Origin: Clitoria ternatea
Taxonomy: Eukaryota > Streptophyta > Magnoliopsida > Fabales > Fabaceae
Reading direction: 5' to 3'
Assembly: GCA_037962975.1 (NCBI GenBank)
Contig: CM075673.1
Span: 163,080,667-163,144,666 of the forward strand
Length of the DNA: 64,000 bases
A model generated the notes under the pieces. The model saw only the letters and a program-made list of their open reading frames with translations. It did not search any database and was not told the origin of the DNA. The translations under genes were made by a program, and so were the position numbers. Below, in pieces: positions 38,834 to 48,279 of the stretch. The number at the start of each line of letters is the position of its first letter. Position 1 is the stretch's first letter.

Positions 38834-39959
38834 AGAAACCAAGATTACATTGACCCTTTTAGAATAAATATGTTGTTGTAAAAGATTCAATTTGTTCCCA
38901 AAATAATTTATTGATTATAGAGATATTTTTTTGAAAATTATTAATTATAAAGATTTGAAGCTCTTACTAAAATAAAATTAATTTGAAATTGAATTGTGAA
39001 TGACAATTCATTTATTCTAAAGGATTATTTTCATTTACCTTATTAGAAAAATTAATAAGAATGATAATCTTAAAATTAATGTAACAAATTGCATTAAATA
39101 TCTACTTAGGGATGTGGTTGAGTAAAATAAACTTATTCCCTTTAACTAAGTATTGGGGGTATTATTTCATTAAAATATTAAAATAAAATACGAGAGTATG
39201 ATATTAAAATAAAAATAAAATAAAGAAATATTAAAAATCTATATGATAATATTACCAAAAATTATGTGTTGATATTATTTCATTTTATATATTTGATCTC
39301 AAAAATAAAAACTGTAATTATTTTTCAAAAATATTAATTTTTTATATTTTTTACAGAGAATTGAAAACGCATTCCATAGATTTTGTTATTCAATTAAGTA
39401 TTTATAACATTTAATGTAATGCACGATTAATTATATATATATTCAAAATCTAAAATATGAAAATCATTAATTAAAATTAAAAATAATTATAAATTAAAAA
39501 ATATGATAAATGACAATTCTATTTTATTTTTTATTTTAAAGAAAATATATAATTATTGAAAGAAAATATATTAAGTGTAGTATTTTTATTTTTATATAAA
39601 TACAGGTTTTAAATTTAATTCATCTAAAAAATGATATTCTTATTTTCAATTAAAAATTTAATTATGATAACAACTAAATTAAATAATTATAATTTTTTTT
39701 ATTGTGTGTAGTATAATTATACGAAGATTGAGAGTTTATGATGCCTGCTAGGGTTTCAGAGTGCAAACATTCGGAGGAGGAGGTTAGTAAAAAGCAGGTA
39801 AAGGTTGGAGAGGTTGACATGGATGTAAAGGGTTCAGATAAGGAGAAGTCTTGGCCTGTCTCATATAGGTTGACATGGAATGTACTCATTGTGATGTTGT
39901 TGGGTCGTGGTGGTGATAGAGGCAAAGGAGTTCTTTCTCTTGGTGTTGAAGGGGTCCCT
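38834..39959. other. AT-rich spacer before the LINE
   Basis: No supportable gene. An 84-codon plus-strand frame at 39738-39992 (VSECKHSEEEVSKKQ...) directly precedes the LINE endonuclease region. It could be a remnant of LINE ORF1 or of the ORF1-ORF2 junction, but I cannot confirm this. Confidence 0.4.
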
Positions 39960-41413
39960 ATGATGGGCCAAAACTCATCCTCGGGTTTTTAATGGCAGTC
40001 CTTTAATTTTGTTGACATGGAGAAGTTAAGTGATTTCAGTTTTTTGATTCTCTTAGAGACCCACTCAGAAGGTGGGGCCTTGAATCATATTGCCTCCCGT
40101 CTTTATATAGATGGGAAAGAAATTGTGAAGGCTAATGGCTTTGTGTGCTTGGGACAAGAATTTCTGGGATGTGGAGACTATTAGCTTGATCATTTGAAAG
40201 TTCATTTTAGGGGAGGTACTAGTTGGATCTTATCTGTTATGTATGACAGCCCTCATATGGCAAGAAGACAAGAGTTGTGTTGTGGCATGCGCGGAGTGAA
40301 TTCTGTGTGGGATTAGATTTACCTTGGCTTCTTTTGATCTGGGGTTTGCAGTGGAACCTTTCATTTGGAGACAGGGTGACCTTTTTGAGAGGTTGGATAT
40401 ATAGTGGCTTAGCAAATATGGATTGGAGACGACGACCGTTTCGATTCCAAGCTAATTGGATTACTCATCCTACCTTTAATGAGCTCATTTAGTGTAGTTG
40501 GAAGCAAGATGGTGCTAGGCATGAGACTATTAATAATATGAAAGTTGAATTACAGAGATTGAATAAGGTGGTCTTCGGTAATGTTTTTCGGGTGAAGAAA
40601 GAAATTATGAGAAGACTCCAAAGCATCTCTAAAAGTTCCCATGAAAGGGGTGTTAGGTGCATTCCCTTCGGTGGATGAAATCAAACAGGTTGTCTTCAGT
40701 ATGAGGGCCTTTAAAGCACCAAGGAGTGATGGCTTCTAAGCCATTTTATTGAGTGTCGTGGGCTCGTAGGTTTGTAGGATGGTCCAGGATGTGTTTAAGG
40801 TGTTTAAGGATCCATCTAAAATGGAATATCTTTAATACTTTAATCGCGCTTATTCTGAAGGTGGCGTTAGTGTGTAATGTTAAGCAATTTCACCTTATTT
40901 CTTTACGTAATGTGTCGTACAAGATCATTACAAAGATTTTAACCCGAACGGTTTGAAGCCTATTATGACTCGTTTGTGAGCCCCGTTTTATGCAATTTTA
41001 TTCCCAGGAACATGCAAGTGATAATATTATTATCACCCAGGAAGTCATTCATACCATAAGGAATAGGAAACGTGGTAAAGGGATAGAGGCGATCTTATCA
41101 TCGTCTTGATTGGAATTTCGTGAAGGATACTTTGTTTGAGGTGGGTTGTTCACCAGATTTTGTTGATCTCGTGTGGTGATGTATTTCTTCTTCTAGGATA
41201 AGGGTGCTTTGGAATGGTAAGCTCTTCAAGAATTTAAATCTTTGAAAGGTATTCATCAAGGTGACCCCCTATCTTCATATCTCATTGTTTTATGTATGAA
41301 GCTTCTCTATCATTTGATTAATAGGGGGTGGAATCTAAGTTATGAAAGCCTATAAAAATTAGTAGGAGGGGGGCCAGGGTTATCATACCTTGCCTTTACA
41401 GATGACCTCATTT
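39960..41413 (+). mobile_element. Dead LINE (L1-type), 5' part
   Basis: Broken plus-strand frames read an L1 ORF2 in order. Endonuclease: LLETHSEGGALNHIASRLY, SWILSVMYDSPHMARRQEL, LDLPWLL. Linker: RPFRFQANWITHPTFNE, LNKVVFGNVFRVKKE. Reverse transcriptase: QVVFSMRAFKAPRSDGF, VKQFHLISLRNVSYKIITK, KGIHQGDPLSSYLIVLCM. Stops and frameshifts are frequent. The frame is cut at 41413, within the FTDD catalytic motif region of RT, by the SIRE-like element. Confidence 0.8.
41409..41413. repeat. Target-site duplication (left), CATTT
   Basis: 5-bp direct repeat flanking the SIRE-like element, matched at 51441-51445. Confidence 0.9.
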
Positions 41414-42192
41414 TGTTGTTCAAGTGGCCTCAATACTCAAGAGAGGGGTGAATTGAGTTATAAAACTTTTGCTTGGAATGCCTTTGAAATTGATTTCTAT
41501 AACCGAGTTTATGAGATTATGCAAGTGAAAGCAAGTAACAATGATATGCAATGCACTACAAGAGGTAAGTGTTGTTGAGGCAACTTAGCAAACACTTGGT
41601 GTGCAATATCTAAAGTATAGCAAATTAAGCAAGTTCAAGTATGTTCTTTCTCAACCAAACAATACCAATCAACAGATATGCAATGTATGGAAGTAAAAGA
41701 GTAAGGAAGAGAAGCTTGCAAACCGATGTAACGAGTTCCACCCAATCCGGTGTACGTCTCGCCTCTAAGCAACCCACTTAGAGGATTTTCCACTATTGTA
41801 GATTAGAGATACAACTTTGAGCAATTGCGGCTTCCTAGTGTCCCACACTCAAGAACCCAATCCTCACAAGTACAAGGGCAACCCACCCAATCTCTCAATC
41901 TCACAATATCCCAAAGGTTGAGTCCACAACCTTTGTAACCACTCAATCCTAGAGTGAACAACCACTCAACCTAGAGTGAATAACTTTGTGTGTTTGGAGT
42001 TTGTGTTTACAATCAATATGCTCTCTTAATAGAGCAGATATACAAGTGAAAAGCTCTCCAAATTCTAATCTCTCAAGATGAGAGGATATACAATTGAAAG
42101 TACAAAAATGCAAGAGATAGGCTTACAAAGCACAAAATAGAGCTCTGAATTGTTGCTACTTGGTTGTGTATTTGTGCTTGTCTTCCTCTTCA

Positions 42193-42199
42193 ATTTATA
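42193..42199 (-). promoter_or_regulatory. TATA box in the 3' LTR
   Basis: TATAAAT on the minus strand in the context GTCTATAAATTG. It lies 120 bp downstream of the nearest AATCGATT motif. Confidence 0.65.
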
Positions 42200-42318
42200 G
42201 ACCTAAGATTGCTGTTGAAGAGTGCCCTAGTCCCTCATAGCCGTTGCAGTTAGTGGAGATTTGAAGAATGGTGGAGACATGACCTGGTTTCCCACTTAAA
42301 TCTGTTTTTCCACTATCG

Positions 42319-42725
42319 TAATCGATTACACCCTCGCGTTGTAATCGATTAGCTTCAAGTCAGAGAGTAACTAATCGATTATCTCATTACCTGTAATCGA
42401 TTAGCATCTTGTATCTGATGCATTTAATTTGTCTTCGCAGCATCCTAATCGATTAGCATGTCTTGCAATCGATTACCTTAAATTCCAGTGGCTTCCTAAT
42501 CGATTATATGGCTCTCTTAATCGATTAGCATGTGTGCCTGATGCATTTTAATTCCATTTTTGATTGCTGTAATCGATTAGTCTCAAGTGTGCAATCGATT
42601 ATCTTAATTCCAGTGAGTATCTAATCGATTGTGTGGCTTCCTTAATCGATTATCTTCAACTCTGATGCAATTTCTTCCAAGACAGAAAGCTTCTAATCGA
42701 TTAGCATCTATGGCCTAATCGATTA
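42319..42725. repeat. AATCGATT motif array in LTR U3 (14 copies)
   Basis: Fourteen copies of the palindromic core AATCGATT, mostly as TAATCGATTA, arranged in pairs about 20-25 bp apart with AT-mixed spacers. They lie upstream of the LTR TATA box. An equal array is at 50915-51321 in the other LTR. Confidence 0.95.
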
Positions 42726-42844
42726 GCTTCGCTGTTTCTTCAATTCTGATTTCATGTCTTTGTTTTTGCATTGTTTCTTCAAGAGTACTTGTCATTATCA
42801 AAATCCTTGCACATCTTTTGGACCTGTTAATATATTCAAACACA

Positions 42845-42859
42845 TTCTCCCCCTTTTTG
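42845..42859 (-). other. Polypurine tract of the SIRE-like element
   Basis: On the minus strand AAAAAGGGGGAGAA directly precedes the TG start of the 3' LTR, the normal plus-strand priming position. Confidence 0.85.
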
Positions 42860-43052
42860 ATGATGACAACTATGTTCATCTCTTGAGGGTTGTTAGTTTA
42901 AATAATATAGGCTTATCTTTTGCAAAAACAACTCTGCTACATTATAGCAGATGACAATTTTCAAAAACCAATTCAGCAGTCAATGTCTTATCTCATTTTA
43001 TCCATTGTTTATTATCTCTTATCTATAATTCTCCCCCTATCAAAAAAAGTTT

Positions 43053-43204
43053 AACAAACAGATAAGATTTTGCAAATTGTTAACAAGGCATCTATTATCC
43101 ATATTATCAGAGCATATTATCAGAGCACAACAAACAGATAAGATTTTGCAAATTGTTAACAAGGCATCTATTATCCATATTATCAGAGCATATTATCAGA
43201 GCAT
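43053..43204. repeat. 76-bp tandem repeat (2 copies) between third ORF and PPT
   Basis: Units at 43053-43128 and 43129-43204, both containing AACAAACAGATAAGATTTTG and CATATTATCAGAGCATATTA. Partial further repeats of ATCAGAGCAT follow up to 43235. Confidence 0.9.
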
Positions 43205-43429
43205 ATTCAGAATTATTCATATTTTGTATCAGAGCATTATCCAACATATGAACATCGAACATCTATTCTTCTCCCCCTTTGTAATCATCAAAAACAAATA
43301 GAGTGGTGAAGAGAAATTATATAAACTCAAATAAGATACTTTTATTAAATAACAAAGGGAAATACAAGAAGTAAATTTATTCAAAATGCAGAAAAGCAAC
43401 AAACAGAAACCAACATAACAAAAAAAAAT

Positions 43430-44416
43430 CTAATTGTCCGGGTTGAAGAAGCGGATTTCTGCAATTTGGTGAGCCAGCTCCTCATAGCGCTGCTGCATCA
43501 TCTCAAAATGTTGCTGCTCGGTCATGGAAAACTCTTGGAGGGAGTTCTCAAGACGATCGAAGCGGCGATCAAGATGAGCGTAGAGAGATGCAAAAGGGTC
43601 AACTTGTGGGGCAGATGAAGAGGCTGCAGCTTGTGGTTGAGGTGGAGAAGGAGGAGGAGCAGGTGCTTCTTCAGCAGGAGCTTGGAAGGGAATGTTGGCA
43701 TAAACGCCCTCCATGCGTGAGTACCATGCTCCATTGGTGAAAACAAGACCCATTTTGGTGAGGTGATGGGTGCCAATGCAAGCTCTAGGGGGCACTTTCT
43801 CAGAGAGTTCCCCTGCTAAGTCTACTCCACAGAATTTGAAAATTTTGGTGAGGAGGATACCATAGGGGAGCTTTTGTTGGTCCTTGGCATGGCGCATGTG
43901 GAACTTGATCAACTGAACCCAGTTGATCTCTTTGTGGTTCAGCATGGCCCACATTAAGAGGACATCATCCTCTTCAACCAGAGCATAGTTCCCACCACGG
44001 GGAACAATCATCTTGACCAAGAAGAAGTGGAGCAGGCGGTTGTTCATGGTCAAGTGGCCAACTAGTTTGTGGTTGCTCCTTGGACGGTCAGCTTTCCATA
44101 AAGATTGGCGAGCAGTAAGAGCATTGAAGCCCCATTCATCCTCGGGTTCGCCTCCATCAAAGTCAGCATTGTTGAGGGGCAGTTTAGAAATCTCTGCAAA
44201 CTGGGCATTGGAGAGTTTGATGGTGGTGTTTTTCACTTTGGATTCAACCATCCCATTGACAAGGCGGAGGTTGCAGTAGAATACTCTCATAAGCTCAGGA
44301 TAGTATTCTTCTTCTTTGAGGGATAGGAAGGGGAAGAGGTTGTAGTGGTTGAGGCTTTGGGTGAAGGTAAGGCTTGGGTTGTCAAAGGTGTCAGCTATGG
44401 TGTAGTGAGGGGTCAT
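43430..44416 (-). CDS. Third ORF of the SIRE-like element ('putative plant transposon protein' type)
   Basis: 328-codon frame from the ATG at 44416, downstream of pol where SIRE-family elements carry an env-like gene. Visible parts are an N-terminal globular segment with EYYPELMRVFYCNLRL, KLVGHLTMNNRLLHFFLVKM and WVQLIKFHMRHAKDQ, a VYANIPFQAP end, a Pro-rich linker (about residues 250-270), and a C-terminal coiled-coil-like stretch with LYAHLDRRFDRLENSLQEF. I see no signal peptide or clear membrane anchor, so a true envelope role is doubtful. It resembles the widespread legume 'putative plant transposon protein' domain. An upstream ATG at 44552 opens a short frame that would lead into this one after a one-base shift at an A6T5 run (about 44433-44443). 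Possibly under its own promoter (TATA at 44657-44664). Confidence 0.75.
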   Translation of the reverse strand: MTPHYTIADTFDNPSLTFTQSLNHYNLFPFLSLKEEEYYPELMRVFYCNLRLVNGMVESKVKNTTIKLSNAQFAEISKLPLNNADFDGGEPEDEWGFNALTARQSLWKADRPRSNHKLVGHLTMNNRLLHFFLVKMIVPRGGNYALVEEDDVLLMWAMLNHKEINWVQLIKFHMRHAKDQQKLPYGILLTKIFKFCGVDLAGELSEKVPPRACIGTHHLTKMGLVFTNGAWYSRMEGVYANIPFQAPAEEAPAPPPSPPQPQAAASSSAPQVDPFASLYAHLDRRFDRLENSLQEFSMTEQQHFEMMQQRYEELAHQIAEIRFFNPDN

Positions 44417-44656
44417 AATCTCCTTTTCAGAAAAATTTTTTCATAAAATTCTGAAGGTCTCTAGGAGAAGAGAAAAACCTTGAGAAGTCAAGGGGGTTAT
44501 GAGCTTGAGCAGCAGAGGACCTAGCCCTTTTGACATTCCTTGAGGAAGACATGGTGAAAAATGCTAAAAGAGGAGATGAAGAGAGATGAGCGCTAGAGAG
44601 TTTTGAGAGACTTGGGAGAAAGGAGGTAGTGTGAGATGAGAAGGTGAATGAGGGGT

Positions 44657-44664
44657 TATTTATA
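44657..44664 (-). promoter_or_regulatory. Candidate internal TATA box for the third ORF
   Basis: TATAAATA on the minus strand in the context CAACTATAAATAACCCC. It is about 105 bp upstream of the ATG at 44552 and followed by a CT-rich leader. The nearest AATCGATT motif is 120 bp upstream, the same distance as in the LTR. Confidence 0.6.
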
Positions 44665-44783
44665 GTTGAAAATTAGGTTTAGGAAGGAGGAAAGAGAGTT
44701 TAGGGAGGAGTGAAGTGAGTTAAGAAAGGGAGAGTTTCGAGTGAGCCTAGGAAATTGGAGTTTTGACCCATCAGAACGCATAC

Positions 44784-45114
44784 TAATCGATTACATGGCA
44801 GGTGGTAATCGATTAGATCACTGTTTCTGGGGAATTTCAAACGTTTTGTGCAGAGGGTAATCGATTAGAGGCTTACGGTAATCGATTAGTTTAGAAACAG
44901 AATCGTCCTAATCGATTGGGGCAATGTGGTAATCGATTATGAAGAAGAGGAAACGTTTTGAACTAGAAACAGAAGCTTCGTAATCGATTATGGATAATGT
45001 ATAATCGATTATCTTAAAAACAGAATGATTGTAATCGATTATGGGTGAGTTCTAATCGATTACCCTCGAAACAGAAGCTTAGTAATCGATTGGGATTAAC
45101 AAAGTAATCGATTA
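44784..45114. repeat. AATCGATT motif array between pol and third ORF (12 copies)
   Basis: Twelve copies of the same palindromic core as in the LTR U3, again in pairs about 20-25 bp apart, many separated by AAACAGAA-type words. No ORF function. Confidence 0.95.
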
Positions 45115-45203
45115 TGGAGTCAAAAACTTCAAATATATCAAACAGCAAGGTTCCAAACATGAAATGTGATGTATATCATGCATTATGCCATTCAACAAAA
45201 TAT

Positions 45204-48200
45204 TCAAACACAATTGGACATGTCAAGAATGCCTAATTCTCTTCTTATGTGAATGAATTGCTCTCTAGCCAAGGGTTTTGTGAAAATATCAGCTAGTTGC
45301 TTAGAAGTTTCTACATGTTCAAGTACACAATCCCCTTTTAACACATGATCTCTAATAAAGTGATGCCTAATCTCAATGTGTTTGGTTCTAGAGTGCATTA
45401 CTGGATTCTTGGAGATGTTAATGGCACTTGTATTATCACATTTAATGGGGACTTTATTCAAGGCAATACCAAAATCAAGAAGTTGTTGTCTCATCCAAAG
45501 AATTTGAGCACAACAACTACCAGCTGCTACATATTCTGCCTCAGCTGTTGACAATGCAACACTTGCTTGTTTCTTGCTATGCCAAGAAACAAGGGAACTA
45601 CCAAGCAAATGGCATGTACCACTAGTGCTTTTTCTATCAAGCTTACACCCCGCAAAGTCGGAATCAGAATATCCTAAAAGATTACATTCAACGCCTTTGG
45701 GATACCATAAACCAACACTTTGAGTACCCACAAGATATTTCAAAATCCTTTTTACGGCAGTCAAATGTGATTCTTTGGGACATGCTTGATATCTAGCACA
45801 CATACATACCGCAAACATAATATCAGGTCTACTCGCAGTTAAATATAGTAAGGATCCAATCATACCTCGATATTTGGTGATTTCAATGTCCTTACCCTTT
45901 TCGTCTTTGTCTAGATAGCAGGATGTGCTCATTGGTGTAGCTATCTCATTTGCCTTGTCCATTCCAAACCTTTTAAGTAGTTCCTTACAGTATTTGGTTT
46001 GGCTAATGAACGTTCCATCAATGGCTTGTTTTATTTGTAGTCCAAGGAAGAAGGTGAGTTCTCCCATCAAGGACATTTCAAACTCATTCTGCATAATCTT
46101 GGCAAATTCTTGACAAAGATTTTCATTAGTAGCACCAAATATTATGTCATCTACATAAATCTGTACCAAGAGGATGTCATTTTGTTTGCGTTTTATAAAC
46201 AATGTAGTATCAACCTTTCCTCTTTCAAAGTTGTGTTCTAAAAGAAATTTGCTTAATCTCTCATACCAAGCTCTTGGAGCTTGCTTCAAACCATATAAGG
46301 CTTTTCTCAATTTGAAAACATGGTTTGGAAATTGATGATTTTCAAAACCTGGAGGTTGATCTACATAAACTTCTTCTTGAATGTAGCCGTTTAAGAACGC
46401 ACTTTTGACATCCATTTGATACAATTTGAAATCCATACAACATGCAAAAGCTAGCAATAATCTAATGGCTTCTAACCTAGCTACGGGAGCATATGTTTCT
46501 TCATAGTCTATTCCTTCTTCTTGGTTGTATCCCTTTGCTACTAGTCTAGCTTTGTTTCTAGTTATTATTCCGTTTTCATCTAGCTTATTTCTAAACACCC
46601 ATTTGGTGCCTATTATTAGATGATCATTGGGTCTTGGCACAAGTTCCCAAACTTCATTTCTTTCAAATTGGTTTAACTCTTCTTGCATGGCCAACATCCA
46701 ATGTTCATCAATAATGGCTTCGTCAATATTCTTGGGTTCTATTTGGGATACAAAAGCCAAGTGATTGCATGCATTTCTAATGGCGTTTCGAGTACTTACC
46801 CCTTTGGTTATTTCTCCAATGATTTTGTCCAAGGGATGATCTTTCAATGTTACCCAATCTTGTTGTCTCTCAATTTGTGTTGCACCTCCATCATTGTTGA
46901 CTTCTTCTTCTTTGTCTTGTAAGTTCATTTCTTGAAAGGTACCTACAAGATCATCAACATCTTCCTTTCTCGGAGGGTTATGGCTATTTTCATCAAATTT
47001 GACATGAATAGATTCCTCAATGGTATTTGTTTGTTTGTTGAAAATTCTATAACATTTACTTGATTGAGAATATCCTAGGAAGATTGCCTCATCAGATTTT
47101 GCATCAAACTTCCCTAGATTGTCCTTTCCATTGTTGAGCACAAAACATTTACATCCAAAGATATGAAAGTATGCAATGTTGGGTTTTCTACCTTTGTAAA
47201 GCTCATAGGGGGTTTTCTTTAAAATAGGCCTTATCAAACATCTATTCATAACATAACACGCGGTGTTTACCGCATCGGCCCAAAAATGTTTTGCAACATT
47301 GTTTTCATTTAGCATGGTTCTAGCAAGCTCCACTAAAGATCTATTCTTTCTTTCAACTACTCCATTTTGTTGTGGAGTTCTAGGAGCTGAGAAGTTGTGA
47401 TTAATACCATGTTTTTCGCAAAACTTTTCAAAAGATTGATTTTCAAATTCTCCCTCATGATCGGTTCTAATGGATGCAATTTTTGAGTTTTGCTCATTTT
47501 GGATAATCCTTGCAAGTTTCTTGAATGCATGATATGCTTCATTTTTATGAGCAAGAAACAATGTCCATGTATATCTTGAATAGTCATCTACTATAACTAG
47601 ACCATAGTAATTCCCTCCAAAGCTTTTGATTTTGGATGGTCCAAATAAGTCCATGTGCAAAAGTTGTAAAGGCCTTTGAGTAGAAACAATGTTTTTGGAT
47701 TGAAAAGATGCCTTTACTTGTTTTCCCTTTTGACATGCATCACAAAATCTATTTTCAAATTTAAGCTTTGGTAGACCAATTACTAAATCTTTAGAAACAA
47801 GTTTGTTCAAGTGGTCTACATGTATATGAGCTATTCTTCTATGCCATAGCCATGTTTCATCCTCTTTTGAAATGAAGCATTGTTCATCATTTGTAGACAA
47901 ACTATCCATATCAATCATGTAAATATTATCAATTCTTTGTCCTACAAACTTAATTTCCTTATTGGTCTTATGTTCAATTATGCAACAATTTGATTCAAAT
48001 AAAACTCTATATCCTTTGTCACATAATTGACTTATGCTTAGTAAATTATGTTTGAGACCTTCAACATACAATACATCACTTATGGATGTGGAAGAGTTCT
48101 TACCAATATTTCCAATGCCTAGGATTCTTCCCTTAGTGTTGTCTCCATATGTGACGCTTCCTTTTCGTTTGGGAGTGAATGATGTAAATTTAGTTATGTC

Positions 48201-48272
48201 TCCCGTCATATGCTTCGAACACCCGCTATCCAAGTACCAATGGGTGTTGCTTGCCTTGAAGCATACCTGCAA
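45204..48272 (-). CDS. pol: copia pol polyprotein (protease, integrase, reverse transcriptase, RNase H)
   Basis: About 1022 codons without interruption. Order is that of copia. Protease active site LDSGCSKHMTG (residues 14-24). Pre-integrase HRRIAH...C..C. Integrase with HMDLFGP, IRTDHEGEFEN and NGVVERKN supplying the D, D and E residues. Reverse transcriptase (RVT_2) starts around KWVFRNKLDENG and has QMDVKSAFLNG and the catalytic YVDDIIFG. RNase H has SDSDFAGC, STAEAEYVAAG and the CDNTSA block. Gene order and motifs (GATNEN after YVDDIIF) point to the SIRE/Maximus lineage. The frame has no in-frame ATG at its start; it opens just after a stop near the gag end and is +1 relative to gag, so expression needs a frameshift, splicing or re-initiation. 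All catalytic residues looked for are present. Confidence 0.95.
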   Translation of the reverse strand: MQVCFKASNTHWYLDSGCSKHMTGDITKFTSFTPKRKGSVTYGDNTKGRILGIGNIGKNSSTSISDVLYVEGLKHNLLSISQLCDKGYRVLFESNCCIIEHKTNKEIKFVGQRIDNIYMIDMDSLSTNDEQCFISKEDETWLWHRRIAHIHVDHLNKLVSKDLVIGLPKLKFENRFCDACQKGKQVKASFQSKNIVSTQRPLQLLHMDLFGPSKIKSFGGNYYGLVIVDDYSRYTWTLFLAHKNEAYHAFKKLARIIQNEQNSKIASIRTDHEGEFENQSFEKFCEKHGINHNFSAPRTPQQNGVVERKNRSLVELARTMLNENNVAKHFWADAVNTACYVMNRCLIRPILKKTPYELYKGRKPNIAYFHIFGCKCFVLNNGKDNLGKFDAKSDEAIFLGYSQSSKCYRIFNKQTNTIEESIHVKFDENSHNPPRKEDVDDLVGTFQEMNLQDKEEEVNNDGGATQIERQQDWVTLKDHPLDKIIGEITKGVSTRNAIRNACNHLAFVSQIEPKNIDEAIIDEHWMLAMQEELNQFERNEVWELVPRPNDHLIIGTKWVFRNKLDENGIITRNKARLVAKGYNQEEGIDYEETYAPVARLEAIRLLLAFACCMDFKLYQMDVKSAFLNGYIQEEVYVDQPPGFENHQFPNHVFKLRKALYGLKQAPRAWYERLSKFLLEHNFERGKVDTTLFIKRKQNDILLVQIYVDDIIFGATNENLCQEFAKIMQNEFEMSLMGELTFFLGLQIKQAIDGTFISQTKYCKELLKRFGMDKANEIATPMSTSCYLDKDEKGKDIEITKYRGMIGSLLYLTASRPDIMFAVCMCARYQACPKESHLTAVKRILKYLVGTQSVGLWYPKGVECNLLGYSDSDFAGCKLDRKSTSGTCHLLGSSLVSWHSKKQASVALSTAEAEYVAAGSCCAQILWMRQQLLDFGIALNKVPIKCDNTSAINISKNPVMHSRTKHIEIRHHFIRDHVLKGDCVLEHVETSKQLADIFTKPLAREQFIHIRRELGILDMSNCV

Positions 48273-48279
48273 AACAAAA

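Larger units (their letters stand above)
41414..42844 (-). repeat. 3' LTR of the SIRE-like element (1431 bp)
   Basis: TG...CA ends and the same length as the 5' LTR. Contains a TATAAAT box at 42193-42199 and the AATCGATT array at 42319-42725 in U3. Confidence 0.95.

Noticed and set aside
42319..42725. The AATCGATT array as a CRISPR-like array or simple microsatellite
   Set aside because: The repeat core is only 8-10 bp with unequal spacers of 20-25 bp, in a plant retrotransposon LTR. It is neither CRISPR nor a uniform tandem repeat.
43430..44416. Naming the third ORF an envelope protein
   Set aside because: No signal peptide, fusion peptide or clear membrane anchor could be seen. Position alone does not support it.
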